Assembly: GCF_963676685.1 (NCBI RefSeq)
Contig: NC_092354.1
Location: forward strand, 11,414,746 to 11,478,745
DNA length: 64,000 nucleotides
Source: Mytilus edulis
Lineage: Eukaryota > Mollusca > Bivalvia > Mytilida > Mytilidae
Direction of reading: 5' to 3'
Positions 37,167 to 49,897 of this stretch are shown here, in pieces; positions within the stretch are counted from its first letter, which is position 1, and every line of letters starts with the position of its first letter. The position numbers were made by a program, and so were the translations under genes. A model generated the notes under the pieces. That model saw nothing but the letters and a program-made list of their open reading frames with translations. It had not been told where the DNA came from and made no database searches.

Positions 37167-38254
37167 ATGTCGACATCCATTAGTAAAGCACAAACACCAC
37201 TCTTGTGTAAACTCTGTAGTATTCACCGAGTGATTAAATGGAAATGTACTGAATGTAAATTATTGGTGTGTGATATTTGTAAAACCACCATTCATTCTCG
37301 GATTAGGACTGCAGACAAACATAACATTATCAAAATCCAAGAGGTATGTAATGACTTATCAGAGCGTCTAAAGACTCTTCACATATCCGAGGTACTTTCG
37401 TCCGTTTCCAATACATATACATCTGGTGTATGAGCAGTCCACAAATTGATTTACTGCGCAGATGATATAATTTATTTCATGAATAACGTTGACTGGCAGG
37501 TGTGTCATTTTATAAAAGCAAAATTATTAACTTCCATTAAAATATTACAAAAAATGGTCATTAAGTGTGCCGATTTTGCTATCAGCCTTAAGGATGAAAT
37601 ACTATTTGTTCCACTACACGAAAACAAACTGTTTTCGATTACAACAACAAAAATGAAAACGACGCCTGTATTGGATGTTTCCCCAAACAAAATATTGGCA
37701 ATTCACATTAGTAAACATAATGAACTTCTAATTAGTCTTCGAGACAGTGGCCAAAGGTTCCCAGTAACAGATTGCAGCACAAGACAAGTTGTTGTTTTCG
37801 GGACTAATTATAAACATAGATCAACATTTGAGCGTGATACTGCTGGGAAAAAAGTTATTTAATTATGTGAAAAGAATCACAACTGATTCGGAAAATAACA
37901 TTTACGTAGTGACTGGTTTGATGACGATGATAGAGGAAGAATAGTGAGCATAGACAGAAATGGCCGAAAAAGATTTGTCTACAACGGATCAACTTTTTTC
38001 AACACACAAGAAGCCGCCTTTACTCCCGAGGATATTGTAGTTACATCGAGGGATACGACGATAATTTCAGACTGTAGAAATAATGCTTTACATGCTCTTA
38101 ATGCTATGGGAGAATTATTAGGACTACAGATTACAAGGAACTTGAATGTGTGTTATATCCACACAGCTTGAGTGTAGCCTATGAAGGGTTTCTTTTGGTT
38201 GGATCGAGCATAAAAAAAGACGCTAAGATACATATTCTAAAATTATTAGTTTAA
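37167..38254 (+). pseudogene. B-box/NHL-like gene, copy 3, nonsense plus three frameshifts
   Basis: The B-box is complete (MSTSISKAQTPLLCKLC onwards, all eight ligands present). An in-frame TGA at 37431-37433 follows NTYTSGV, and the same frame then continues AVHKLIYCADD. One extra A near 37850 (GKKVI instead of GKKLF) shifts the frame, a one-base loss near 37907 (YVVDW segment) restores it, and a two-base gain near 38148 breaks it again. With these allowed for, similarity runs to KLLV and TAA at 38252-38254. The single point lesions scattered through an otherwise alignable gene mark a decaying pseudogene. Confidence 0.85.
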
Positions 38255-41200
38255 CAATGTGTTTAAATTTTTATATATTAGTTTATTGAAATATTGGCTT
38301 TGAACAACAAAATGTTTTTACTTCGTGTTATAATGACAAAAAATCAGTGAAGTGTACAAATCGCAATATACCATTTTGATATTAACGACTTTTAACTCCG
38401 GATACTAAAATTATTCGACAGGTTACCTTCTCTGTGGTAGGACATCCGGGTACTCGGTCAATTACAGGCAACCAAAGAAAGTAAAATCAAATACTGTGGA
38501 TTCATTTATTTTCGTAAGTATTAATTTTCGAGGATCGCTGAAAACTTGTATTTTCGTGGATATTTGATTTCGTGGTTTTGTCAATCTCTGTATGCAATTC
38601 CTATTGAACATAGGTTATTTGTTAAACATTTGAATTTGTGGTTGACCTCTATCAACGAAATCCACAGTTTATGATCGGTGTAATTCGGGGGGAAATTTAC
38701 TATATTCCGATGATTACGTCATGTATAGAACATTTACACAGTTAACTTTCCTTCAAAATTATAAATATCTTAAATTTACCTGTGAAAGGGGACGAAGTCA
38801 GTATATAATACTTTTTTTTCAAACATATTTATTTTTAACTTCAAAATCTGTTAAAAAAGAAACGAAAATACCGTAACATTTCCGATTTGGTTCTGTTGTT
38901 AGGGATTTAAGTTATGACGTCATATTCAATGTAAACAAAGAAACGCTATTATTAGGTAAAGTGTTTTCATATCAAAGAGTTATTAAAAATGAAATTGGTA
39001 TTGTGTTCCTTCCTATATTTTACTAGACTGATAAATATATGTTTTACTCAAAGTCTTATGACAACGATACCGGAAAAAGGAAGTAGATTTCTGCGCAAAT
39101 GCGGGGTTTTTAAATAAGTATGATAATAAAAAAGTTAACGATTTTGAGTTCATTAGTAGAATAAAAATTTCGGGAAATGTTCCCGATTTTCTTTACTTTT
39201 TTTAATTTTTCTACCGTAATATGGGGACTTCGTCATTTTAAACTCCTCCAAAAAAAAGATATGCACACATAAACAAACACAACACGAACGAAAAATGGTT
39301 CAGATAGCAATACATGGCACAAGAATTGCCAAATTATTTGCAATACAATTTGCTGAGAACAATATTGTTTTGATCATATGAATTAATAAAATGACCATAT
39401 TAATACTCAAAACATTATTTTTTTCTTAAATACTGATCGTGACCTTCCGAAAATTCTTCTAGAACCATGAAGTATATAAGACAGTATAAGAAATTTGGCA
39501 GTTTAAATTAGGGGGAAACCCGACCTTCAATTATGATCAATACTGAAATTTGGACCATTAAATCTATTCATACATTTCAAAATCACATACAATTTAACAA
39601 AGGTTAAAAGCTTAATAAATACCCATTGATTATACTACCTATTTGCATATGAATTCATTAAGAATATATAAAAGCAATAAAACATGATGATTTTTTATTT
39701 TGAAATTTTCTCTTTTTGTTCATTATAATATCCATAAGATCATGAATAATTTCATTGGTAAACATATCATTTTTGTCTGCTGTTGTAGTTTTTCACTGAT
39801 AAACTTTTCTTCGAAATATATACATTGGATAGTCAATGTAGGTCTTTATTGTGTTTCTTTGTTTACTCCTTGGTTTTGATTGTAATGTCTTTAAATAGTT
39901 TTCTTGCGAATGAAATATACAAAGAGAAACAATTCTGTTTCAATCATTATAATCTATGAACAATTTCTAGATGAACATTGATTGTATCTTGTTTTTTTTT
40001 CCTTTTATGTGCAGAGTGATCATGTTTCTTTACTTGTTGCGCTAGCAGTTTAAATACAGGGATTGAAGTTCACTTTTAAATGATAATAATAGCACTTTGA
40101 TGCGACGAACGATATTTTTCCAGCAAGTCACGTCAACACTTGACGTTTCAAGCTCATAATCGAGGGTATTTGTTGTTCTTTTTTGTCGGCAAAGATTATT
40201 CTTTCTATTCTTTCTTTAAATATACTTCTTAATGTTACAATTTATTGGAAAATCATTAAAGTATCTGTAGGATTTAGGACAACCTCACATCGTCCAGATT
40301 CAGCACTAAGAAAACTGTGCGGGTTTTGATAAACTTCGGAAAGCATAGCCATTTTAGAATATGTTTATCTGCACAACCCTATTTCGGTCTAAAATTGTTC
40401 AATTAAGAAGTTACCTTGTCTTGATCATATTACTTTATATTAAGTACCTGATAATTCTAACATTATATAGCCGGTGTACTAATTTAGCATCTGTCCTAAG
40501 TAAGAAGTCTGTACTACAGTGGTTTTCGTTTATTGGTTTGTAATAAATCAGACCAGGATATTTTCAATCCGCGCTAATCCGAGGCTAGATCTAAAGTACA
40601 GATTTTTATGATGCCATCCTTAAACCAGAATTAAACAGCTGTAATCGTAGTAGTCAAACTATGCAGTTAGATTAACTCGATATCAAGCCTTTTATTTAAA
40701 GATTTCTTAGACTTTGAAAAGTTTTAACTGAGCTACTCGGAATTTAAGTTTTATCTATACCTTTTAAAAGTCTTTCTGATACAAGTTTCGATAGAACCAT
40801 AATTTACATACCATTAGGTATATATCTAAGTGGAAAGTAGAATGCAAAAACGTCCGCTGGCATCCAGTCTCTGTTGAGCGAACGCTGATGGAACAAATTT
40901 ACTGTAATAGGCATATACACCTTATAATATGGTTAAATAGATGACTATGCATTTGCGTTTTCATCCTTGATCCAATTTTAAATAGATTTAAGTAAATGTA
41001 CAATATATTTAGATTGTCAGAAAATATAAAAATCATTTGTATGTGGACGAATATCGAGTACGAATAAATTTTTATTGTTCGACAATGTACATACGTTCAA
41101 TTTACAACCAACACCTATCATAACTGTAGGTGTTTAAATCTATATCACTGTTTCTAATTTTTCAAAGAAATCGAACCGCAAAGAGGACCAAGAAATGAAC

Positions 41201-41479
41201 TATTACACAAAAAGAAATATCCATATCACCACTTGCTAAACATGGAAGCAGGGCAACAGAAGAATTATTTGTACAAATTCAAATAAATCATAAATTCATA
41301 AATATATTTGTGTACCTGTTATTTGAACAATAGTTGGCTGATTGCAGGATAAATAAGTGTACAGACGATATCTTCCACATTTACCTGACGATAAAGTTGA
41401 TATTTATCGTCTTGTTAAGGAATAAAATATATAGTGGGGTGAGTAATTTTGGAAGCCATTTAATAAACTGATCTTCGAC
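38255..41479. other. Spacer between copies 3 and 4
   Basis: It includes one MITE (38494-38667) and, near 40495-40830, a third diverged copy of the block seen at 43950-44300 and 55200-55580 (AAGTAAGAAGTCTGT, AATCAGACCAGGATATTTTC). The remainder is AT-rich, with nothing supportable. Confidence 0.6.
38494..38667. mobile_element. MITE with CTGTGGATTCATTT ends
   Basis: It starts CTGTGGATTCATTTATTTTC after TA and ends CGAAATCCACAG. Related to 48309-48512, sharing the TTTCGTGG words. Confidence 0.65.
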
Positions 41480-42566
41480 ATGGCGATATCCATTTGTAAA
41501 GCACAAATACCCCTTGTGTGTCAGCTCTGTAATATTCAGAGAGAAATGAAATGGAAATGTATTGAATGTGAATTATTAATGTGTGACAATTGCAAAAACA
41601 AAGTTCATTCTCGGATGAAGACTGCAGACAAACATAACATAATTACAACCCAAGATGTGGGTATTGACCTATCAGATAGACTGAAGACATTTCTGAGGTA
41701 TTTTCGTCCGTCTTTAGTACATACACAACCAATGTACCGGGAATCCATAATGATTAGCTGCGCTGATGATATAATTTACTTTATGAATAATGCGGACGGA
41801 CAGGAGTATCATTTTATAAAAGTAAAATTATTAAAAGATTCCATGACAGTATTACAACAAATTCACATTGAATGTGCCGATTTTGCTATCAGCGTTGAAG
41901 AAAAATCCTGTTTAATCTAAAACCATATACCAAATTAAAAATGACTTCAACAACTACTATGAATACGCAGATGGCTTTGGACATGTCCCCAATGATAATA
42001 TTGGCAATTCACAAGAGTACACATAATGAACTTCTAATGGGTCTTCGCGAACAAGGTCCAAGGTACCCAGTAACGAAATTTTGTACAAGAAAAGTTGTCG
42101 TTTTTGGGACGGATTATTAACATAAAAGAACATTTGATCGGGATGCTAAAGAGAACATGTTATTTAAATATACAACATGTACAAGTAGAATCGCAACCGA
42201 TTCGACAAATAATGTTTACGTAATTGATTTCTTAAATGATGAATTTATGGGGAGAGTAGTGAGCGTAGACAGAAATGGTCGTAAAAGTTTCTACTACAAT
42301 GGATGCTCAAGTTTTGAATACACAAGAAGCAACCTTTAACCCCAAGGATATCGTAGTTACATCGATGGATACAACTATAATATCGGACTGTAACAATCAT
42401 GCTTTACATGCTATTAATGCGAATGGAGAATTAATAGGACTACAGATCACAAAGAACTTGGACATTTTATATACATACAGCTTAAAAATAGACAATAAAA
42501 GAATTTTTGTAGATAGGATTCAACGAATATGAGGCGAAGATACATATTGTTAAGTTGTTGTCGTAA
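41480..42566 (+). pseudogene. B-box/NHL-like gene, copy 4, multiple lesions
   Basis: The start is MAISICKAQIPLVCQLC with a complete B-box. A compensated pair of indels makes residues DRLKTFLRYFRPSLVH unlike the paralogues, and the frame is regained near SCADDIIYF. One A is missing at about 41897-41901 (frameshift), an in-frame TAA lies at 42118-42120 in the FGTDYKH motif, and an extra base sits near 42311. A further frame change occurs near 42503, before the KIHIVKLLS-like end at 42564-42566. Its 3' flank is the same duplicated DNA as that behind copy 6. Confidence 0.85.
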
Positions 42567-43186
42567 CGTTATAACATGTGTCCTTTGAAAATATACAACT
42601 TGTATTCGCACGATTCGAATATTTGTTGTTTCCATTTCGTGCAAAAAACGACAGTGCATTGGATAGATATACATGTCATGCGGAACATCTCATCTAGACG
42701 GAGAATCAAAATTAAAAAAATAATATGAACCTTCATAATTTGATTTCTAGAGAATCCGTGTTTTGTTTCTTTTATGATAACAAATTTATGCCGCTTTCGT
42801 AGCTCCATAATATACGATACTCTAAACGCTGTTTCTTACATTGCATAACATATTTATATATGTACAAGACTTGTAATATTTTGTTGTGTATTTGAGTTAA
42901 TGTCTTGTTAAAATTCATTCAACATTTTAATTTATTCATATCGCCCGTGATATTTCAATTTCTCGGAATCGTGTCAGAGTTAAGCTATGGTAGAGACACC
43001 TTTCTGGTATTGAAAAAAAAACCATATCTCACAAAATATGTTTAACCCCGCCGCATTTTTATGCGCTGTTCCAAGTCAGGAGCCTCTGGACTTTGCCAGC
43101 CTTTTTTTTTAAAGTTTTAGTTGATGTTTATGTTTAAGAGTTTAGTATGACGTCCATTTTCACTCAACTAGTACATATTTTGATTA

Positions 43187-43323
43187 AGGCGCCTGCTGAG
43201 GTTCTCCTCCGGGTGCGGGATTTTCTCGTTGCATGGAAGCCCCATTTGCTCTACTGCTGTTTACTGCTCTTTTGTCAGGTTGTTGTCTCTTTGAAAGATT
43301 CATAATTTCCATTCTCAGTTTTA
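43187..43323 (+). repeat. Interspersed repeat family A, within duplicated flank
   Basis: CTCCGGGTGCGGGATTTTCT to AATTTCCATTCTCAGTTTTA. The paralogous copy lies at 54347-54475. Confidence 0.8.
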
Positions 43324-44362
43324 AATGTAGTCTTAAATGGTCCTAAATACGGCAGATTAGTATTGAGCCGGGTCTTATTTACAAAAAAGTAATTGATTCT
43401 TTATTTTTGGAACCCTAAGACCCTTGTGGCGCCGACGTTTTTTGACATTGATACAATAGTAATAATGACAAACACAGAATTTACTAAAAAAAATATAATT
43501 AGTCATCAGTCCATGGTCCTGGATAGAGATGTAATATTTTTCCTAGTATTGGTATTATGTGCCTTACCTCCCTTTGTCCAGATGATTGGTATGAAATGTA
43601 TAGAGTAAGGGTATATGTATCATACTATTGTTCGAAATTACCATTTTAAATGGCCAGTCAATAAAATAATCAACTGGATGGAAATAACTTTATTATGAAT
43701 GATAGCTGATTCTGACAATAATAATACAAATATTCGTCTGTACAACACATGAACTTACATACATGTACAGAATAGCTAGAATTTTTTGTGCAATTCTGTG
43801 ATCGAAAATAATAAAAAGTTATATACAGAAATAAAATAATGTTTTATTCGTTTTCGGTTTTCCATACAAATCAGTTTTATAATACAAAACAGTAAGCAAT
43901 CATATAAACTAGCTGATATAATTCTATAGCCGACGGACAAATAAAGCTTCAGTCCAAGGTAAGAAGTCTGTCACGTGTATACAGTGGTTGTCGTTAGCTG
44001 CTGACTGGCATAATTTGTTTTCGTTTTTGGTTTGTAATGAATCAGACCGGGATATTTTCAATCCGCGCTTCTCATAGGCTAGGTATAACGTACAGATATT
44101 TATGATGCCATCCGTAAATTAAATCCGAAGCTGTAATCGTTATAGCAAAACTTAAAATACAGTTAAATAACTCGAATTAAAGCGATTCTTCTTATGATTA
44201 CACAGACTATGAGATAATTTATACTTAGATACACGAAATTTAAGTTTTATCTATACCATTTATAAGTCTTTGCAGTACAAGTTTCGATAGAATCATAATT
44301 TACATACCATCAACTTTTCCAGTTGTGGATGACATTCACAAAGAAAGCTTCAAACTTAGATA

Positions 44363-44432
44363 CCCATTGGTGACCTTCGGCTGTTAGCTGCTCTTTTGTC
44401 GGGTTGTTGTCTCTTTGACATATTCCCCATTT
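44363..44432 (+). repeat. Interspersed repeat family A, 3' fragment
   Basis: CCCATTGGTGACCTTCGGCT to CATATTCCCCATTTCC. The paralogue is at 55633-55715. Confidence 0.7.
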
Positions 44433-45729
44433 CCTTTTTAAACTTCATGATATATATATAGATATTGTTTGTCATGTGAGATTTTATATATTAATATTAA
44501 CTTATTTAGTATCATTTTGGAAAATATTTGACAAATTTTACGGTTTATTGTTTTTATTAATTTTGATTTTATCAATTTCCGTACACAATCTTTCGTTATT
44601 TATAAACATAACATTTGACAATGTTTCAGGTCAAGTTAGGGTTATTTTTGAACAATTAATGATGAAATCTTAGTTTGTTTCCTGACCAGTTTCTGGTAAT
44701 GAGATTTTGTCAGTTCCCGTATACAGTCATGTTTGTGGGGTTTCAAGTATAATAACATATGGCTTATTTCTCGGTTTCCTGATTTTAGGAGATTTTATGA
44801 TAAAACCTTAGTTTTTACTCAACATCCTAATTTCTGGTTTCGAAACTTTGTCAGTTTCCTTTAAAATTGTTATGTTTTTGATGTTTCATATATAGTTATA
44901 TTGCAATTCCGTGTATGACATTCGGCACAATAATGTTCAGAAGTGCTAATATAATATCGAAACTATAGAACGACTTCTTGTAGGTGTTAATTGCCATATG
45001 TTACTGTGTTTGACAAATTTCAATGTTCGTGTCTCGTTTTGAAAACAATTATAAATAAGTAAAAGTTGGAAATAACAGAAATGACCACTAGTTCATGATA
45101 TGAAAAACACTCTGATATAATTCGTCTTTATTATTTACACAACAAGCAGTACAAAAAGAGGCGGGGGACATAACATATATTAGTTTTGTTAGTCGAAAAA
45201 AAAACGCAAAGGAAAAAAAGCCAAAAAGAAGACCAGATCCACAAAACATTACATCGGAAAACTAAACATTGAGCAACACGAACCACCTAAAAAAAGAGAG
45301 GATAAACTCAGGTGTTCCGGAATAGTTAGCAGTATGTTTTTGTTTCCATGACGATAAAATAAATGAACAATATGACAATAATGAGAAAGGATTATCATTA
45401 ATTGCCAGTGCATTATGGTTACCAAAGCACATGTGTACCTCCTTTTTCAATGTGAAACAGCGTCCACATGATCACACTAGACAACACGAGTTTGTGTCCA
45501 CACCTGTTAACAAATAGGAGAATTTTCCAAACCTGGAAACTGTGTTTATGGAAAGCGATTGCGGTTAACAGGCATACAAAATTGCTATTTTGTGTATTTT
45601 GTTTGATTTGTTTGGTAAAGTAAGAATCGGAAAGGATAGTTTAAAACAGACGTTTAAAAGAACAGTTTAATTTATGAAAGTAAGATACAAAAATTTATTG
45701 GACAAATTACTAGCTTCCTTTTTGTGTGG

Positions 45730-45737
45730 TATATAAG
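45730..45737 (+). promoter_or_regulatory. TATA box of copy 5
   Basis: TATATAAG lies 109-116 bp before the ATG. It is followed by GTGTGTGGATCCTGTTTTCA, which is conserved at copy 6. The surrounding 45680-45845 aligns with 52510-52662. Confidence 0.55.
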
Positions 45738-45845
45738 TGTGTGGATCCTGTTTTCAATTATTTATCGAACAATATTAACAATGATCATAATTTTTCAAGG
45801 AAGGAAAACCATAGCAAGTGACCACTTTTAAAAACAATCTTCAAT

Positions 45846-46934
45846 ATGGCGACATCCATTAGTAAAACACAAACACAACTTTCGTGTCAACTGTGTAGTA
45901 TTCAGCAAATAATAAAATGGAAATGTATTGACTGTGGTTTATTGATGTGTGATAAATGCAAAACCATCATTCATTCTCGGATTAAGACTGCGGAAAAACA
46001 TAGCATTATCACTGTCCACGAGGTAGATATTGACCTATTAGAGCGTCTTAAGGCTCTTCACATTTCAGAGGTATTTACTGCCCGTTTGAGTGCATATTCA
46101 ACTGATGTGTCGGAAATTCATAAATTGATTTACTGCTCCGGTGATATTATTTACTTTATGGAAAGTAACTTTGGACAGATGTATCGTTTTATCAAAGCTA
46201 AATTATTGAAAGATTCATTAAACAAATTACAAGAACTTGACATTAAATGTGTGGATTTTGCTATCAATATTAAAGATCAAATACTATCTTGTCCTCCACC
46301 ATATACCAAACTTAAAGCGACGTCAACTACTACTATGAAAACCAAGACGGCTTTGAACATGTCCCCAATGTTAATTTTAGCAATTCACTTGAGTCAACAT
46401 GGTGAACTTATACTAGGTCTTCAAGAACAAGGCCCACGGTTCCCAGTACGTAATTATAGTACTAGACAAGTAGCTGTTTTCGGGTCCGATTATAAACATA
46501 GATTAACATTTGAGAAGGATGCTACAGGGGAAAAGTTATTTTATTACGCGAGAAGAATCGCAACCGATTCAACCAATAGTATTTACGTAATTGATTGGAT
46601 CAATGATAATGAAAGGGGAAGAATAGTGAGCATAGACAGAAATGGTCGTAAGCGATTTGTTTACAACGGAAGCTCAACTTTAAATATACATGAAGCAGTC
46701 TTCAATCCCATGGATATTGTAGTGACATCGCAAGATACAGCAATAATATCCGACAGTAACAATCACGCTTTACATGCTCTTAGTGCACATGGAGATTTAA
46801 TAGGACTACAGAACACAAGGACCTTTAATATTGAATTTCCTTACAGTTTAAGTATAGACAATGAAGGATATCTTTTGATAGGGGCCGGAATAAACAAAAA
46901 AGCGAAGATACATGTTGTGAAATTATTACAATAG
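45846..46934 (+). CDS. B-box zinc finger / NHL-like beta-propeller protein, copy 5 (intact, 362 aa)
   Basis: This intact intronless gene starts MATSISKTQ. Residues 14-52 form a single C6H2 B-box1-like finger (ligands C14, C17, C27, C30, C35, C38, H43, H52). About residues 60-90 are a short amphipathic linker rather than a long coiled coil. Six sheet-like repeats follow to the C-terminus, including RIATDSTNSIYVIDW, GRIVSIDRNGRKRF and SLSIDNEGYLLIG, which match NHL/TRIM-type propeller blades. There is no RING, so ubiquitin-ligase activity cannot be claimed; a binding or scaffold role resembling RING-less TRIM proteins is inference. Codons and start agree with copy 6, and a TATA element lies about 115 bp upstream. 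The protein probably resides in the cytosol, since no signal peptide or membrane segment is seen. Confidence 0.9.
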   Translation: MATSISKTQTQLSCQLCSIQQIIKWKCIDCGLLMCDKCKTIIHSRIKTAEKHSIITVHEVDIDLLERLKALHISEVFTARLSAYSTDVSEIHKLIYCSGDIIYFMESNFGQMYRFIKAKLLKDSLNKLQELDIKCVDFAINIKDQILSCPPPYTKLKATSTTTMKTKTALNMSPMLILAIHLSQHGELILGLQEQGPRFPVRNYSTRQVAVFGSDYKHRLTFEKDATGEKLFYYARRIATDSTNSIYVIDWINDNERGRIVSIDRNGRKRFVYNGSSTLNIHEAVFNPMDIVVTSQDTAIISDSNNHALHALSAHGDLIGLQNTRTFNIEFPYSLSIDNEGYLLIGAGINKKAKIHVVKLLQ

Positions 46935-46964
46935 CAATATAACAACGTTTACTGTCATATGTGT

Positions 46965-47045
46965 TGCTTATTCTTTAGTTTTCTATGTTGTGTCATGTGT
47001 ACTTTTGCTTGTCTGTTTGTCTTTTTCATTTTTAGCCATAGATAT
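46965..47045 (+). repeat. Family C fragment 30 bp after copy 5
   Basis: TTCTTTAGTTTTCTATGTTG to TTTTTCATTTTTAGCCATAG. Confidence 0.65.
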
Positions 47046-47049
47046 AGGA

Positions 47050-47305
47050 AGATGTGGTGTGAGTGCCAATGAGACAACTCTTCATCCAAAAAAACAATTT
47101 ATAAAAGTAAACCATTATAGGTCAATGTACGGCCTTCAACACGGAGCCTTGTAATTTATATGTGATTCTCGTTTTTTATATAGATTAGACCGTTGGTTTC
47201 CCCGTTTGAATGGTTTTACACTAGTAATTTGGGGCTCTTTATAGCTTGTTGTTCGGTGTGAGCCAAGGCTCCGTGTTGAAGGCCGTACATTGACCTATAA
47301 TGGTA
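47050..47305. repeat. Head-to-head pair of family B copies with a perfect 41-bp inverted repeat
   Basis: A + copy (47050-47160) faces a - copy (47180-47305). Positions 47111-47151 and 47264-47304 are exact reverse complements (ACCATTATAGGTCAATGTAC and onward to CACGGAGCCTTG). Confidence 0.85.
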
Positions 47306-48308
47306 TACGTAATTTAAAAACGCCAAATGCCATTTAAACTGTTAAGCCTTACAGAACAAATTGTTATTTCCTTTGAGTTTCAAAAAGACATTTAATCCAA
47401 ATAATAGAACATGCTGTTAAGTTTTTATGAATAGTTTAAGTGCATCATTGTCAAGTTAAACTAAATCCAATATGCAGATAATTATTTTCGCCGTTGAGTA
47501 GCTGTCTCATTAACGGATACACTATATTCTCTGTCTTTGGCTTATTCGTTATTGATTTGTTTAATGTGCTTGAGCTTTTGAAATTGCCATTTGATAAGTG
47601 ACCTTCCGATTTGAATTATTCTTGGAGCTAGGTATTTTTGTTATTTTACTTTCTTAGATTTGCATATAATAAACCTAAGCGGAGATCCAGAATAAGAGGT
47701 TAAGTCCATGTCTACTTAGTAGAAACACATTGGGTGCGCCCAACTCCTAAATTCGTCATCGAGTCCCTGAGATCAATCAATGACCGATCATCATGTTGGT
47801 TTCATTACTAATTTTAATAGCTGAATGCATATTAACAAAACATATAAGTAATCGATTCAACAGTTAATATTTTGGAAGAAAAAACATTAACGATTCCACA
47901 GGTAAGCTTTAAGACCTGTATCTAAATCGTGTGTATAATAAGAAGAATTACCAAACATAGCAATTACACGAACCCAAAAATATCTGTTTAATAACTTTCG
48001 AAGAGATTCCCGACTCCCCCTTGGGAAATGTATCTGGATGCTGGATGTATCTCAAATTCCTCAAAACACAAGTGAGGAACAGCATAGAATAATGTTCAAA
48101 TAAAAACTCAGGATAACCAATGAGTACTTATAGTTATTTTTCTTTACAATTAAACTTACATATGTGATATTTTGGCTGATAATAATTATAATTGAAATAG
48201 AGGTATGACAAATACAAATCGAAATAAAAAAAAAGACGTTAATTTTGCTCTTATTTCTCTATTTACAAGCTGAATAACAGTGACCAGTTTTTGTCACAGA
48301 TTAACATA

Positions 48309-48512
48309 CTGTAAATTCATTTATTGTCGTGGGAATCAATTTTCGTAGATAAAGGAAAACTTGTTTGTTTGTCGATAATTTCGTGGTTTTGCCGAGGTCT
48401 GCATACGATCCTATGGAAAATTTATCATTCGTTGATCATTTTATTTCGTGGTTTACCTGTACCCGCGAAATCAACGAAAATTAGTATCCAACAAATAATA
48501 ATGAATTCACAG
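48309..48512. mobile_element. MITE with CTGTAAATTCATT ends, TA target duplication
   Basis: CTGTAAATTCATT faces, inverted, CTGTGAATTCATT. TA occurs on both sides (48307-48308, 48513-48514). The body carries several TTTCGTGG(T/G) words. This is the same family as 38494-38667. Confidence 0.8.
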
Positions 48513-49498
48513 TAATAACTAAACAAAGAAATACAGATCACATTTTAAGAATACAAATACATGTACATGAAATGATGGTCAGAAAGGGGAAACATTTCGG
48601 TCATATATAGAAAAATTATCATCTGGGGTCATATATAAACATGTATGGTTAAATTGTTATAATATATGGGAGTTCCTCCACAAAGCATGCACTAACTAAT
48701 GGACTGGTTAATATCTCCTTAAGGATTTCATGAATTTTGATTCTTATTCAAAAAGACATCGAACTCATCTGTGAAATGTTCCGTTAAAAAAAAAGGTATG
48801 TTAACACTTCCGAAGTTAAAGAGTGAAACATACTTAATAAAAATAAATAAAAAGTATATGCTAATATTAAAAAAATGCTTTTAGGAACATAATTTTAATG
48901 AATTGTAGAATCCAATGACACATTATTTGGTGTCTATCAACGTTGCGGACAGAGTAGAAATGGAAACGATTCCATTTAAGATATCATAATGAAAATCTTA
49001 GAAGTATCGTTTGTATATCATTATTCAAATATTTACTTAAAGTCTTATCTATACTCGATGATGCACTTGAAAACAGACTAACATTCTACACACACTTCAT
49101 GGGTAACCTTATTCAATAATAATGAGAGAAACTTCTGACATAAACCAATACAAATATTTGAATAAATCTGAATTGTGGTAGGTTCGAGTGATGAAATGAA
49201 AAAGTTATCTCATGCACATTAAATTATCATATAACGTCGTTTACATGGTACCCATATATATCTTCTTTGAACGTTTTGGACTCGAGTATACTTTAAGTTC
49301 TGACTGTAACTGGACTATCCATATAACTTTTATAATAGAAAAGGCCTTAAAATCATGTAGTTATCTTTCTTGGGTTAATTAAAGTTTAAAACTGAACCAT
49401 ATGGATTTGCAGAGACATCTATAGCATTTCTTTATTTGTAGTACTAGTATATACTTTTAAAATATGAAACAACTGACCGAATAGCTCGAACGAACGAC

Positions 49499-49897
49499 TA
49501 ACGGATGACTTTTTTTTTCAATCCGTTCATGTCCGTTAGACGTCCGTTCTTATCCGTTAGACGTCCGTCCATATTCGTTGCATGTCCGTTAAGCGTACGT
49601 TTTATCCGTCGACGTTCGTTCTGTCGGGTGGAAAATTTTGAGCATGTTCACAACTTTGAACGGACCTCCAACGGATAAAATGTCCGTTGAACGTCCGTTA
49701 GGCGTCCGTTTTGTTTCCGTTTTGTATCCGATACGTGTCCGTTATACATCCGTTGGAGGTCTGGAAGATAAATTCATCAACGGACTTCTACCGGACGTTT
49801 AACGGATAAAACAGATGTTGAAAAGAAACGGACTTCTACCAGACGTACATATATAACGGATAAAACGGATGATGAACGGATCTGAAACGGATAAATG
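49499..49897. repeat. Helically phased TCCGTT array, block 1
   Basis: TCCG or a one-base variant starts at 49522, 49532, 49543, 49553, 49564, 49574, 49585 and 49596 (spacing 10-11 bp, mean 10.6). More copies lie at 49655-49765 on both strands, and inverted AACGGA words run from 49775 to 49897. Confidence 0.85.

Larger units (their letters stand above)
42655..45060 (+). repeat. Segmental duplication block C1 (3' flank of copy 4)
   Basis: It is paralogous to 53840-57200 behind copy 6. Landmarks are ACATGTCATGCGGAACATCT, GAGAATCCGTGTTTTGTTT, CCCCGCCGCATTTTTATGCG (one T shorter in C2), the family A copy, AATAAAATAATCAACTGGAT, GCCGACGGACAAATAAAGCT and TCAAGTTAGGGTTATTTTTG. Confidence 0.85.
46935..49480. 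other. Spacer after copy 5
   Basis: It contains families C and B and one MITE (48309-48512). Unlike copies 4 and 6, copy 5 is not followed by block C. The rest is AT-rich, with no gene seen. Confidence 0.6.

Noticed and set aside
37505-37690. Antisense open frame within copy 3, and similar ones within copy 6
   Set aside because: It is a shadow of the sense gene; the codon pattern belongs to the + strand.
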